Source: Raphanus sativus (lineage: Eukaryota; Streptophyta; Magnoliopsida; Brassicales; Brassicaceae). From it: a stretch of DNA of 64,000 nt. Where the stretch lies: NCBI RefSeq assembly GCF_000801105.2, contig NC_079515.1:10664001-10728000 (forward strand). The letters run 5' to 3'. Position numbers and translations under genes: made by a program. The notes under the pieces are model-generated. The model was given only the letters and a program-made list of their open reading frames with translations. It searched no databases and had not been told where the DNA came from. The stretch's first letter is position 1; each line of letters starts with the position of its first letter. Of this stretch, positions 1-12,029 are shown piece by piece.

Positions 1-475
1 TTTGTTCAGCAGAGAGTAAGGGCCAGTTTTTAAATAAGGGTTTTTTTCTTCTCTTTCCTCTTCGGTTCCCACATTTCCCCCCTAAAGACTTTGCTCAGAG
101 ACATCAATAATGATGGCCTTTAGTTGGCTCAAGCCAAGGGCCACTGATGATCAGTTTGCGCGCTACCTATTTATCCTTAGTCCATTGTTTCAATTTAGTT
201 ACTTTTATTTAAATGTTAGTTTAATTAAACTTCCAGGTAGAAAAAGAGAGAAGAGAATCTAGGAAAAAGAAAAGAAAAGAAAAGGATGGACCGTAGAAAG
301 TAGGAAGACAATTATTTGAATAAATAAATATTTACTCCAATACCAAGTGTCTAACAGATACAACAGCAATGATAACCACCAAAACTATTCTCTATTTGCG
401 ATAGTGATTACTCCTACTTTTTGATGATTAGCATTTACGCACTCACTAGTGGAATACTTATTGTGATATCGTCCT
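1..475. other. Intergenic DNA, no gene seen
   Basis: Moderately AT-rich sequence with no convincing coding frame on either strand. It lies outside the long terminal inverted repeat that begins near 476. I see no structural RNA or identifiable repeat boundary in it. Confidence 0.5.
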
Positions 476-1036
476 CAGATATTTTCTTTAAGAGCATCTC
501 CAAAATGACTCTATTTTAGAATTTGCAAAACTCTAAATTTGAAGTTTCAATATGTTTTTTCCAAAAGAAAATTAAACATAATTTCAAAATTATTTGTATT
601 TTACACTATAGTCCCTATATTTGTTAGAATTAATATAAATCTATCCCCTATACTATATTTGAAAAGTGATTTTGACACATGTCTTCTCTACAATCATTTT
701 CACAAAATAATATGACATATCTACTAAAATTGATGACATGTCTTATAGATTAATATGACATGGAAAATTATATTTAATGTTAATTTATATTTTTGGTAAA
801 CTTTTCAAAATATAGTAATAACTCATATATTACATTTATTATCGATTTATATTTTTGGACTTTTAAAAATATGGCAATAACTTATAAATCATCATTAAAA
901 TAAATATATTCAATTATGGCATTTCAAATTTCGAAATATCATTTAAATTAAAAATATTTCAAAAATACATACATATTTTTAGAAAATTATAAAAATTAAA
1001 TCATAAAATCAAATTAAATCATAAAATCATTAGTTT

Positions 1037-3929
1037 TTTTTTTGATGGAATATCAAATTTATTGATCAAAATAGGAACCTTTACAAGCTTATTTATGTGT
1101 TGCTATCTTTAAAGAATGAAAAAATAAGGAAGTTTCTAGTGTGGGTAAACTTCAAACCAGCGCCTTAGGAGGCCTTCAAGCTTGTGATTGCCTCTGTATT
1201 TGAGAGATGAGATTCTGTTTTTCATTACTCGCCCAATCGCTTTACTCGTCACTGCCACTGTTGCGCACAATCCTCCATGCCTGCGAGTGTTTCTCTCTCT
1301 CCATATCATGTAAATAGAAGTCTGAAAAGCTAGCCTGAGAAGTATGGAATCAAGTCGACAGCGTTGGGAGATAGCAAAGACGAAATGGTATCTTCCCAGT
1401 CCGGTGTGATCCGACGGGTAAGAAGGCCCTCTGCGACATTCATCCATACTGTGAACGTGTATGGACAAGCAAAATAGAGATGGTCTCTGCTCTCGTCACG
1501 TTCACCACAGAAGACACAGCTCTGTTCCAATCCCCAGCCTCTCATTCTCGTACCGTGGAGAGCCTGTCCTTTAGCGCGAGCCACACCATGAAAGCTTGTC
1601 GGGGAATTGCCTGAGGAAACCAAACAAGTTTGTGCCATTGGACTCTGTTTTGCTTCAAACAGAGGTACTCCCAAGTCTTCCGTGCTGAGAAAACTGGTTT
1701 GTAGCCGTCCTGATTGTGTCTCCATAAGGCGATATCCGGTCCTGCATTTACATCAGGCACAGGTGCTGCAGCAATCTTCTCACACAAGATCGGGTAACGA
1801 CGTCCAGCACATCGCCTAACATTCCATCCAGTACCGCAAATAGCTTCAGCTAAAGTCGCAGTTCGACTTATTCACAGGTAGCTACAGCCTAAGTCACCAG
1901 TGATATCAAGTAGCTTTCCCATCCCAAGCCAATCATCAAACCAAAAAGATATAGCTCTGCCATCTCTAACCTCAAACCGTAGAAACTCGTAGGCAGTGGG
2001 TCTCAACTTGAGAAGTTTTCTCCAAACCCAGGAGCCCTTGTTCTCATTCACATCCCAATATGAACTGTGCTTAAGGAGATATTCGCGAGTCCATGCTACC
2101 CAGAAGGAACCACTAAGCGAGAAAAGCTTCCAGATGATGTTAAGAGCGAAAGCTTTATTTGTATCAGCGAGGCGTCTAACTCCAAGTCCTCCCTCTTCCT
2201 TAGGACAGCAAAGATCTTTCCAAGCAACTTTTGCTTTGTGAGTGACTGATGGTGAACCCGACCAGAGGAAAGCGCTGCACATACTCTCAATTTCCTCAAT
2301 ACAACCTTTAGGCAAGATGAAAACGGAGCTCCAGAAGTTCACAGTACTCGTTATCGCCGATTTGATCAGCTGTAGACGACCAGCAAAAGAGAGTGCGCGA
2401 TGGGTCCATGATAGAAACTTCTTCCTGATCTGATCAACGAGGGGCTCGTAGTCTAGTTTGCTCCATACTTTAGTTGTTAGGGGCATTCCCAGATACCGGA
2501 TAGGTAATGAGCCTGTGGTGAAACCTTTATTTTCCGCCTCCTGGAGCAGGATAGTCTTGTTCTGTCCTGCTGCGTAGATAGAAGACTTGGAAATATTGAT
2601 GTGAAGACCAGACATTTGCGCAAATTCCTGCATTATGTCCAGTACAGCATCCAGAGACCGTGATGTTCCATCAGTGAAGACCAGTATGTCGTCCGCAAAG
2701 CTTAAATGAGTAAGCTGAACTCTCTCACATTGCGGATGATACCCAAAGCGACCATCTACTGCTGCTTGATTGAGTAACCCCGATAGGACATTGCTGACTA
2801 TCACGTATAGGTAGGGCGATTAGGGAACAGCCCTGCCGTATCCCTCGAGCGCTTGGAAAAAACCTTTCAAGCTCTCCATTTACAGCAACTTAAAAAGAGG
2901 CAGTGGAGATACAGAGGTATATCCAGCTGATGAACTGGCTTGGAAGACCCATTGCTTGAAGCACCGAAGTGATGAAACCCCATTTGACAGTGTCGAAAGC
3001 TTTAGAGATGTCAAGCTTGATAGTGCTACGGTCAGAGGTGTTTGGGAGATGGTAGCCATTCACCAATTCCGTAGCTAAGAGTACATTTTCCAGAAGGAGT
3101 CTACCCTTGACAAACGCACACTGGTTGGGTTCTATGGCATCAGGGAGGATAGCTTTAAGTCTGTTGGCGAGGATCTTTGAAATGACCTTGTAGATGAGGT
3201 TGCAGCAAGAGATCGGGCGGTAATCTTTCATCGTTTGCGCCGGTATTTTTTTGGGGATCAGAGCCAGGATGGTGGAGTTTACTCCAGTCGGAAGAAAGCC
3301 AAATAAGAAGAAAGACTGAACTGCTGCTGAAAAATCCTGACCAACAACTGCCCATGCTTCTATAAAGAACTCCTTTGTATAGCCGTCAGGGCCAGGATCT
3401 TTCCCGTTCGGTAGTGCCTTCAGCGCAAGGTAAATGTCTGTGTTTGAGATGGGCGTGATCAGTCTAGATATGTCCTGAGGCGAGCATCTATACCTTAGGA
3501 GAGATCGCAGGGCTTCCATTGACACATGAGTGCTACTGGCAGGTTCAGATTGGAGAAACTTCTGAAAGTAATCTACCGCTTCTTTCTTTATGGCTGGTGG
3601 ATCCGTTAGAGCCTCTCCATTCTCTGTGTAGAGTACATGAATGTTATTGCGCGCAGCCCGGTCCTGCACTACATGATGGTAGAAAGTAGTGTATTGGTCC
3701 CCAAAGATAGCCACTGTATCCGAGATTTCTGCATAAGTATCTTCTCTTCTACAAGGGCTAAGTTGTGCCATCTTCTCGATGCCTCTGCTTCAGCTGCGAA
3801 AGTGGTGGGGCTAGGATTGGCTAAAGCCTGAGCTTGGCATAGACATAACTCCTCAAATGACTGTTTAGAGCGATTTTGAATATCTCCATATCGGTTTCTA
3901 TTCATTAGTTTCTTATATATATCAATAGA
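1037..3929 (-). mobile_element. 5'-truncated LINE (non-LTR retrotransposon) with target-site duplication
   Basis: A poly-T run at about 1034-1043 marks the poly-A tail of a minus-strand element. The 16-bp direct repeat ataaaatcattagttt occurs at 1021-1036 and 3930-3945 and is read as the target-site duplication. The body encodes reverse transcriptase, an RT-type zinc-binding region and the C-terminal segment of a plant LINE ORF2. The endonuclease part is absent, so the copy is 5'-truncated at roughly half of full length. It is inserted in the Helitron at 640-4287. Confidence 0.9.
1136..3771 (-). pseudogene. LINE ORF2 reverse transcriptase, several frameshifts and a stop
   Basis: The coding remains run from about 3771 to 1136 in several frames. 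The first block (3771-2890) has the pre-RT and finger/palm segments, including PNGKDPGPDGY, LIPKK, YRPISCCN, NQCAFVKGR and KLDISKAFD. It stops at a TAA (2890-2892). A frameshift follows before the second block (2804-1872), which has the catalytic FADDILVF box and the thumb. Further blocks at 1787-1542, 1725-1330 and 1468-1136 carry the zinc-binding region (CVFCGERDESRDHLYFACP) and the C-terminal WRERN segment in different frames. The copy is inactive. Confidence 0.9.
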
Positions 3930-3968
3930 TAAAATCATTAGTTTCTTATACATATCAATAGATTTTAT
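3903..3968. repeat. 33-bp tandem duplication at the 5' junction of the LINE
   Basis: Two near-identical copies start with cattagtttcttata at 3903 and 3936. The second copy is target-site flank; the first lies just inside the element side of the target duplication. It looks like filler DNA copied from the flank when the LINE 5' end was joined. Confidence 0.6.
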
Positions 3969-4857
3969 AAATATTGTTTAACTTTAATTTTGAAAATTAT
4001 GAAATTTTACATATTTATTTAATAAATTTAGTTAAAAAATAAATAGATAGAAAAATCTACCTAAGATTATAATTTTAAATATATACATGCACATTCTTAA
4101 ATATAATTCAAAATAAACAAAATTGTTTTTATCTTAATTTTAATGGTCAGTTAAATCAAATTTATATTAAATATTGATTAAAAATGAAAATTTATAAAAT
4201 TAATAAAATATTAAATATAATTTATATTTGTCTGTTAAAAAATATTTTGAAATTTGTTTACTGCACATGGTGCAGGAAAACACCTAGTAAAACTTATATA
4301 TAACTAGCACATATATAAATATATCACATTAGTATTAATTAATAGAATCTTAGAGTAAATATATAAATTATAAATATAAATACATAACTAAATATTAAAT
4401 TACAAGAAAAAGACACTATATTTTGAAACTTGCAAAGCTTCATATTTTGAAGTTTAAAGATATTTTTAAACTTCATATTTGAAGTCTAAAGATATTTTTA
4501 AACTTTAAAACTTCTTATTTTAATGTTTATATTTACTTTTATGTGTAAAACTAAAATTTATGAAAATAAATATGAAATATAACATGAAATATTATAAGAT
4601 ATGATTTTTAAAAAGATTAAAATGATAAACAACAGAATATCTAAGAATCATAAAATGTAATATGTAATTGTAAGGACCAAAATACACATAAAAATATGAA
4701 ACTTTAAATTTGAAGTTTTGAATAGTGACACTTTATATTTGAAGTTTCACTACTAAAAACTTCAAACTTAAGTTTTGAAATTTTCTTTTGGAAAACAAAA
4801 AACTCCAAATATGAAGTTATAGAGTGTCTTTTGGAGATGTTCTAAAAGAATAGATAC

Positions 4858-6317
4858 TCTATTTCTTTTTTTTTTCTTTTTTTTCTTTTGAGAAAACTCT
4901 ATTTCTCCTAAGTTAATATTTTCCCCATAAAGTTGAATGTAATTAAAACGAAATACTAAACAAATACTCTCCCTAAGACATCTTTGGGCCAACACACACG
5001 ATACGGTTCATATAAGTTTATGTTGAATCAAGACATGTGGTTATATTAGCTAGATGTGGAGGTAACTGCAAAAATACAACTTTGGACTTGGAGCATTATA
5101 TATAATATAGCGAATACTTTTCCAACTCTATTGATCTACAAAGGAAACTATATAATTCGATAGAATAATTGAGAAGGGTTGTTGAACTTGGAATATATAA
5201 GGGGTTACGGAAAATCTCCACGTGCATAATATGTAAAACTAAAATAAAATATGAAATTATGATTGAATAATTTGTTTTAGCCTTTTGTTTGACTAAACAA
5301 AAATTATTATGTTTACAAAAATTGATTCCATGTTTACAATACGTAAAATATATAAGCTTCAAAAAAATGAAAAATATAATTTGTTATAATATGTAAAATA
5401 TACTATATCTTTATGTTATCATGTTTACAAAAATTGATTCTTTTGTTAATTTATCAGTATTGCTCTTATCAATTTTCATAATTTATTTAATAGTCATCAA
5501 ATTATTTATAATCAATTATATATATATTTTGAAAATTAATTTTAATAATAACTCTATTTCAGAAATATAACCAATATAGAAAAAAATCAAAAATGTTCAA
5601 AATTTTCAATCAATAGTAGATATGTGGAATGTGGAGCAGTCAGTACTAAATGTGATTGTGCATGATGACAATAGTGTTTTTTAAATATCTGTATCACATG
5701 TATAATTATATGAATACAAAAAGTTCTCTTAAAGTTTACCAAAAAAAAAAAGTTCTCTTAAAAATGACGTGACAAAACTTTGCAAACGAAAATTTTGTGA
5801 CACATGGCACATTTCAGTTCGGTTCTCTCAACTCAATCAATCATGCATCATACCTTCATCGCTTAGCTAACTTTAGGTGACATGTTCTGAACATAGACCA
5901 GTAATATACAATGGATAGTCTTTAAAGTTGATCTTTTTGTGGTTAGCCAAATAAGATTCGTTTTTTTTTTCTTTGCTTGTCTGTACTCCTAACATGTTAT
6001 GTGCAAGATTTCAAGGGCGCGTATCATTGTATCAACTATGGAACATTATTCTCCGATCGATGACGCAAAGCCAGATATGCGTCATCACTTTGTTTTATCT
6101 CACAGCATCATCAATTCTCTCTAAATATAGCCAAAAGCTTTTCTTTCTATGTTTCTGTGATTAGTTAATTCACTTTGATAAATTCATTTTATATATAAAA
6201 ATGAATAACAGAGAGATTTTACCATGATTTAGCGTGTCATGAGATGATTTGTTAAATTTTACAAAGAGGAGATCACCCCAATAATATCTACCGAACTTGT
6301 GAGTCTTTCTCTTCACC
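4858..6317. other. AT-rich intergenic DNA with one micro-insertion
   Basis: No gene found. The one structured site is at 5718-5762, where aaaaagttctcttaaa is duplicated around gtttacc plus an A-run. This is described under findings as a tiny LINE-type insertion. The rest is low-complexity AT-rich sequence. Confidence 0.5.
5718..5762. repeat. Micro-insertion with 16-bp direct repeat
   Basis: The sequence aaaaagttctcttaaa occurs at 5718-5733 and 5747-5762. Between the copies are gtttacc and A residues. This is the structure left by target-primed insertion of the extreme 3' end of a LINE. Confidence 0.65.
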
Positions 6318-6385
6318 AAGAATATCTCCAACCTTGCAGCTTATTCTAAAGAGAGCAAAAACCAAAACAAAGTTACTAATAATCT

Positions 6386-6473
6386 TTTATTATATAATAT
6401 TATAATATTGCATGTGGTACAATATATTAAATGTATGTTAATATGCTTTAGCATTATTATTATTATTATTATT

Positions 6474-6513
<40 letters not shown>

Positions 6514-6581
6514 CTAAAGCATATATAACATACATTTAATATATTATACAACATATCATATTATAATATTATATAATAAAT
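6386..6581. repeat. Long palindrome with ATT/AAT core
   Basis: The left arm (ttattatataatattataat through gctttagc) is mirrored by a right arm of nearly the same sequence. The centre is an ATT run followed by an AAT run, which is itself self-complementary. The arms are about 75-80 bases each, so the DNA or RNA could fold into a hairpin of nearly 200 nucleotides. A third, diverged copy of the right arm follows the TA repeat at about 6703-6760. Confidence 0.75.
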
Positions 6582-6647
6582 TTTATTTAATTAATTTGTA
6601 TTGTAGTCTTTCACATTAACAAAAGTTACTAATAAAAATAAAACTTC

Positions 6648-6651
<4 letters not shown>

Positions 6652-6702
<51 letters not shown>
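6652..6702. repeat. (TA)n microsatellite
   Basis: About 25 uninterrupted TA units, flanked on the right by another partial copy of the neighbouring palindrome arm. Confidence 0.95.
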
Positions 6703-6705
<3 letters not shown>

Positions 6706-6780
6706 ATACATTTAATATGTTATACAACACACACTATTACAATATTATACAATAAAATATAATATAAGCTAAACTAAATA

Positions 6781-7045
6781 ATCCCTCCATTTCAAATTAA
6801 TCCACGTTTTAGAGAAAAAATGTTTCAAAAATATGTATTTTTTTTATCTTTTCAATACAATTTTTAATAGATAATAATGATAAATTGTAAATTTCAAAAA
6901 AATTAATTGTATTTACTAAATTTTGATTGGTTGAAAGTGATGAGAAAAATTAATTAAAAAACTATGCATTTAATACTAAGATTTAATGTGTTTTATTAAT
7001 AATTGTGAAAACCCAAAAAACATAGATCAATTTGAATGAGGGGAG
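6781..7045. mobile_element. Stowaway-like MITE
   Basis: The ends tccctccatttcaaattaat and its inverted counterpart (tttgaatgaggggag) fit the CTCCCTCC-type inverted repeat of crucifer Stowaway elements. The right side is followed by TA. The element has no coding capacity. Confidence 0.7.
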
Positions 7046-7871
7046 TATATAATAAAACAATACACATACACACAATTGTAGAAAGTTACATATAAATATC
7101 AAACTACTCAAGTATTATTTTTGTAATGCTCTCATCTGTGTTAAATCAATGCATTCCGAAGTGATAAATGAACCTTTTTGTTTTTAGTTTGTAGATTACG
7201 AGGTAGAAATTGTTAAAAAAAATTAGTCTCTATCGATGATGATACACATGAGTATATACGATTGGAAAAAGCGAGAATCATGAAAAAGAACTCAAGAGAG
7301 CTACAAACTTTATTTAATCTGAATATTTATCAACCATATTTTCATTATCTTGGAGGATCGTGATCCAGTTAACCGATGAATTTCTGTATTTTGGTACCAC
7401 TTGTAAAATATGTAATATTTAAGTGTTTATATAATTTGCTTTGATCTGTGCTAAGTTTGTTTAATTTAATGTGTTAAGTTTGTTTAATGTATTTTATATT
7501 TTGTGTGAATTCTATTTAATGTATTTTCTGTTGTGTGAGTTTTATTTTAATGTTATGTATCATATTTTATTTTATTTTTTTTGGTGTATTTAAGTTATTC
7601 TAATTAAATTTAGTACATTTATTTATGAAAATCTTGATATTTCAAGATTTGAAGTTTGATTGCAATGAAAAAATCCTCAAAAAGAAGTTAAGTTGGGTTG
7701 GGTTGAAGATGCCTTAATAATAAAAGCTAAGCTCAAAATTTAAGTATTAATGTTAAATTTGAAAAACAAATCTCACCTTAAATTTGTCTTAGTTGTAAAT
7801 AAACTTTCCATCAGAACTGCAATATAATTTCTCTTTTAGTTTATTGACTTAAGTCAAATAACATATGTATA

Positions 7872-8090
7872 TACTCCATCTGTTTCATTGTGAAAGTAGT
7901 TTTAGTTGAATACACAAAGATAAAAATATTTTATTTATTTTGAAAATAGCTTTTGATATATAAATTAAGTATATTTGAACCAATCATAAATAAGTGTATA
8001 TTATTTGGTTGGTTACACTATATATCCAATAAAAATAAAAATTGCATAGAAAATGAAAACTACTTATATTTTGAAACAAACAAATTTTCC
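7872..8090. mobile_element. Degenerate Stowaway-like MITE
   Basis: The left end tactccatctgtttcattg is typical of the CTCCCTCCGTTTCA family. The right end (ttttgaaacaaacaaat) is a decayed inverted match. The right boundary is approximate. Confidence 0.5.
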
Positions 8091-8318
8091 TTAAACTACT
8101 CATAATATAAAACGGGGTAATAACTATTAAGAATCCACAGATATATTAAATATTAAAATAATAATGGACTGACATTGTCTACTTAGATACTCAAATAAAT
8201 GTAAATATCTGCTTGTGTTTCAAAAAGGTTTATTTGACCTTTTATATATGAAATACACAAACTGCTGACTAATTTATTCAAATTGTTAATTATTTTAGGA
8301 AAACACAAATGTTAAACT

Positions 8319-9459
8319 TAGGGCTAGACAAATAAACTAAACCCGAAAATCCAAACCGATTCCGAGCCGATAAAAATAAATCCGAACCGATCCGTGCCCG
8401 ACATAAATACCGAATGGATCTTGTTTTGTGGTATTTCGGGTTATGGGTATTATCCGAACCGAACCGGAATTTAAATGGATATCCGATAAAACCGAAACAT
8501 TCAAAACCCCAAAAATATCTTATACCAAACATGATTTCAATTTCTAATATGTACCCAAAATACACTAAGATATATTGAACATCTAAATTATTATCTATTA
8601 CATAAAGGTTAGTGGTTTTATAAGATGAAAGTTGATGGTTGAAAGTGGCCATTGAAATTTGAAGTTCTTATATTTTGGTTTTGTTTTCATTGAACAATGT
8701 TTCTCATTTCATGAGAAATTGATTTTCGTTTTATGCTTTCATTTATTTGGTTTTATTCCTATCGATAAATATGTTTAATTTTTTGTTTGATTTTGAATTA
8801 TCAAGGTTGATGTTCATTTCTTAATTTTGAATCGATATTACTTATGTTTTGGTTACAAAATATGTACAAATCAATTATTTTAAAATCAAAGAACCGATTT
8901 TACTTATGTCTTGAAGATTGAAGTTTGAAGTTTGTGGTTAAAGGTTGACAATGGTGCTTGCAGTTGAAGCTTGAAATTTTATTTAAGTTTTTTGTGTTTG
9001 ATTTCATTGAATAATATGATTCTCATTTAGTTTTGGTTTTGGTTTTGGTTTTAGGTTTCGTTGAATTTTCTCATTTTGTTTTTTTTTATTTATATCAATA
9101 AAAATGGTTGGCTTTGTTTCAAATTTACGTCATTTCATAATTGTTTTTTCGAAATTGATGCTTTTATTTACTTATTTGTATTGTAAGTTACCATTTATAA
9201 AGATTTGTATTGGTTATATTTAGTACAAACGATATACTCAAGAAGCGAAAGTCCATTTGAAACCTAAACCGATAATATTTCGGGTTATACCAATACCAAA
9301 ATAATTTACCAAATTCGACCCGAACCGAAGAATACCCGAACCGATCCCGAAACGAAGTTTTAAATTGTCCGAATGGGGCTGGTTTTCGGTAACCATGAAA
9401 ATCCAAACCCGATTAAAATAGAACCGACACCCAAATGGTACCCCGGTTGCCCAGCCCTA
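8319..9459. mobile_element. Non-autonomous hAT-like element with 8-bp target duplication
   Basis: The left end tagggctagacaa is the inverse of the right end ttgcccagcccta. Flanking octamers gttaact-like repeats (8311-8318 gttaaact; 9460-9467 attaaact) differ at one base and fit a hAT-type 8-bp duplication. The subterminal regions are rich in ccgaaccgaaccg-type motifs common in crucifer repeats. The short open frames in it (for example 8290-8652) are low-complexity translation and not genes. Confidence 0.75.
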
Positions 9460-9755
9460 ATTAAACTCACAAATAATGAATTTTAGTTATATAAATAAAA
9501 TGTGTTAAAAAAGTTTTATAAATATAATACTCGTGATATAACTGAGAATGAGCACTTATTATTATCGATGAATAAATATTATTATTTTAAAAGAAACTAC
9601 GGCTGCTGCTATGAGGATCTTTTGGTGGTCGGGATAGAAAGATAAGGCCAAAATAGCATGGATTAACTCTGTGACGGATCTAGAAAAGTTTTTAGTTGGG
9701 GGCACACTACTAGGAATAACAAAAACTATTTTGAATTGGGGGCGCCTTTTATACT
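9460..9755. other. Intergenic DNA with a LINE scrap
   Basis: No gene. It holds a short plus-strand LINE relic at 9596-9672 and a gacggatctagaaa...gggggc segment of a repeat type common near hAT-like elements. Confidence 0.4.
9596..9672 (+). pseudogene. LINE reverse transcriptase thumb relic
   Basis: One frame reads AMRIFWWSG, a stop, then KDKAKIAWINS. This matches the FWW...W segment downstream of the RT active site in plant LINEs. Only about 25 residues survive. Confidence 0.55.
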
Positions 9756-10374
9756 TAGGGCCTGACTGGTGTAACCGCAGCGGTTGCGGTTGCGGTTGCG
9801 GGAGTTTGCGGATGCGGGTGGTTGCGGTTTTAAGCGTTTTCTAGAGATTTGTACGACTGGTACAACTGTTAGAAATTGTTGCGTTTGCGGGACTCTTATG
9901 ACTGGTAAACTACCGAACGCAACATCTGTTAAATAATAATTTAACAATATTTACATTTTATGTAATTATAAAAATATTAAAATCATAATAATATGATAAA
10001 TATAAAATTTATATTTATAAAATCATATTATTCAATTTTAAAAATTTATAGAAATATTTTAGTTTTGAATTTTTATAATATAAATTGAAATATAATATGA
10101 ATACATTTTACAATTTCTATTATTTCAATTGAAAATTTTTATTGGATATTTTAGTATTATTTTTATTTATTCTGTTTTAAAGAAAAAAAATTTACCCTCC
10201 CGCAACCGCCCGCAACCGCAAACGCTAGCTGGAACCAGCTTTTGATTTTAAGAGGTTCGGAGCGGTTTGAATCGATTTGTAGCGTTTTCTGTGATTGTTT
10301 TGAAACGCCAACAACCGCTATAAACCGCAAAAGCTGCGTTTGCGGGTGGTAGCGGGAAAACCAGTCAGCACCTT
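9756..10374. mobile_element. Small TIR element with gcggttgcgg subterminal repeats
   Basis: The ends tagggcctgactggt and accagtcagcacctta are inverted matches. GC-rich subterminal tracts of gcggttgcggttgcgg type face an AT-rich core. No protein is encoded. Flanking octamers do not match well, so the class (hAT-like?) is unproven. Confidence 0.55.
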
Positions 10375-11797
10375 ATTCATTTAACTGCAAACAATTTTAT
10401 CAAATTAATTTAAGGGAAATTGGTCTATATAACCAAGAAAAAAGCATAATTCATGAGATAACCAATTTCCCTAATATAACGATACACAATGTGTTTTTTG
10501 TATAATATTGCCATCCTACATTTTTACTTTACCGGTAAAACCTGCAAAACAATTATAATCTAAATTAATAACTAATGATTCTAAAAGAAAGACGTGGCCA
10601 TACTTACTCTCACATAGCTAACAAAGCAATGGTAAAATATAGAAAGATCAAGCAGATTTGAGGGATGAAGATGCTACCCACTACGGTTCCGGAAAAGTTT
10701 TGTGGAGAAGAAGAACGATTTAGAAAGTTCGATGATGGAAAAGGGGATTTCTCAAATTTTATAAGCGACAGTCGCAAGAACGCCAAGACATGTATGTATC
10801 TTAATTTGAAGCAAATCTCTGTCGCATGTGTAGGAGAAGATGAACAGTAGTTTTTTATTGTATTCTATTCTATTTATATGCATATAGAATAGAAATGTAA
10901 AATAATATGTATTATAATATTTTGTTATGCGATCAATTATGTTACTATACTATTTAATTATGTTCCATTCCATTTGTTTAGAAATATATTTTGATATTTA
11001 GGTTTATGGTTTACATTTGGATTATAATTTAGTGATAAAAGTTTAGGATTTAGTATTTAGAAAGTGAGAAAGTATGGTTGGGATTATGATTAATTTTTTC
11101 CATGCAATTATAGAGATTCCATACCTTCACTAATATGTACTATGTTATTTATTTTGTTCCATTACATTTGGATTTTGGATTTATATTTAGTTTTGTGGTT
11201 TATGTTTGGGTTTAGTGTTTACATTTAAATTAGGGTTTAGTGATTAGAATTTAGAGTTTAGTATTTATAAGTTAAGGGATATGTTATGGATTAGTGTTAT
11301 ACTATTTCTTATGTTCCATTCAATTTGGATTTAGAGTTTATATTTGGGTTAATCCTATACTATTTAGATGATATGGTTTACTGACTAGGGTTTAGGGTTT
11401 ACTATTTTAGGGTTATGGTGGGAGTGAGATAAGGTTTAATATCTAGAGATTTGGATTGGGTTATATATAGTATTTAGTGGTTGTTGTGGGATTATAATCC
11501 TATACTATTTAGATGATATGGAATAGAAAATTTGTTGTATATGTATGTGATCAATAAAGTTATACGTGGATGGTTTCTTTTTCTTTCAAAAAACTACGAC
11601 GTCGCTTAATTTATAATATGTAACTGGTAACCTGTTAAATGAGAGGGCATAACCGGATAGAATATGTGTAAAAAACCTGACATTAAATTATGTTAAAATC
11701 ATAGCTAGATTCTTAATTTCACTTAGGAAAAAAAGCTATCTCACCAATTAGCCCATAATTTAACTTATTCAAGAAAAAAATTAAAAGAGTAGTGGGC
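10375..11797. other. Intergenic region with degenerate telomere-like repeats
   Basis: The stretch 10980-11500 is crowded with variants of gggtttagtg, tttaggatttag and tttagggttta. These resemble decayed plant telomere-type repeats on the plus strand. A 61-codon frame at 10665-10850 has no recognisable domain and is not called as a gene. Confidence 0.5.
10980..11500 (+). repeat. Degenerate TTTAGGG-like tract
   Basis: Many imperfect gggttta/ttagggttta variants occur over about 500 bp without a clean period. Interstitial telomere-like DNA is one explanation; a simple-sequence-derived spacer is another. Confidence 0.5.
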
Positions 11798-11803
11798 ACG
11801 TGA
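11798..11803. promoter_or_regulatory. G-box / ABRE-like CACGTG upstream of CIPK7
   Basis: The palindrome CACGTG sits in gggcacgtgacc, about 315 bp before the CIPK7 start codon. bZIP and bHLH factors bind such cores. Its activity here is inferred only from sequence and position. Confidence 0.4.
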
Positions 11804-12029
11804 CCCCATACTCATATATATACATCCGCCCCTTAACTGGAAGAAGATTACTGCATAAAAACTCAAAAACAGAAGGGGTTCTAGGAATTAGAGTTTCCGG
11901 AAATGAGCTCATCGACGTTAATAATGTGTATAAGTAATAACAACCCCGTATAAGACGTAAACAAAAATTCAATTAACATCATAATTATTTTCTAAGGGTA
12001 TTTTCGGCATAAGAATAATCTCATTTCAC

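Larger units (their letters stand above)
640..4287 (+). mobile_element. Non-autonomous Helitron interrupted by a LINE
   Basis: The 3' end is clear: a hairpin ctgcacatggtgcag at 4261-4275, then ggaaaacac and CTAG at 4284-4287, followed by T. A matching 5' start TCTATCCCCTATACTA begins at 640, preceded by A at 639, as expected for insertion between A and T. A short acatgtc motif lies just inside, as in other crucifer Helitrons. Without the LINE the element would be only about 740 bp. It has no Rep/helicase frame. The 3' end is well supported; the 5' end is an inference. Confidence 0.6.
476..4857. mobile_element. Outer element with about 90-bp terminal inverted repeats, now a nest of insertions
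   Basis: The left end (agagcatctccaaaatgac at 491) is matched in inverted form near 4826-4843. The match continues inward for about 90 bases on both sides, including a shared ttccaaaagaaaatt block. No transposase of its own is visible, and no clear target duplication could be fixed because the similarity extends a little outside the sharp ends. The interior holds a Helitron, which in turn holds a LINE. The type is unassigned; a non-autonomous DNA transposon is the likely class. Confidence 0.5.
6318..7713. mobile_element. Possible TIR element containing a palindrome and a Stowaway MITE
   Basis: The start (aatatctccaacc near 6321) and the end (ggttgaagatgcc near 7699) are inverted matches, similar to the atctcc ends of the element at 476-4857. 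Between them lie a palindrome, a TA microsatellite and a Stowaway-like MITE. No coding sequence is present. The boundaries are approximate and the class is uncertain. Confidence 0.35.

Noticed and set aside
8290..8652. 120-codon minus-strand frame in the hAT element
   Set aside because: The peptide is rich in F, Y and I from CCGAACC/AT-rich repeat DNA and crosses the element boundary; no family resemblance.
10665..10850. 61-codon plus-strand frame
   Set aside because: No recognisable motif, no conserved context, and surrounded by repeats; length is within chance.
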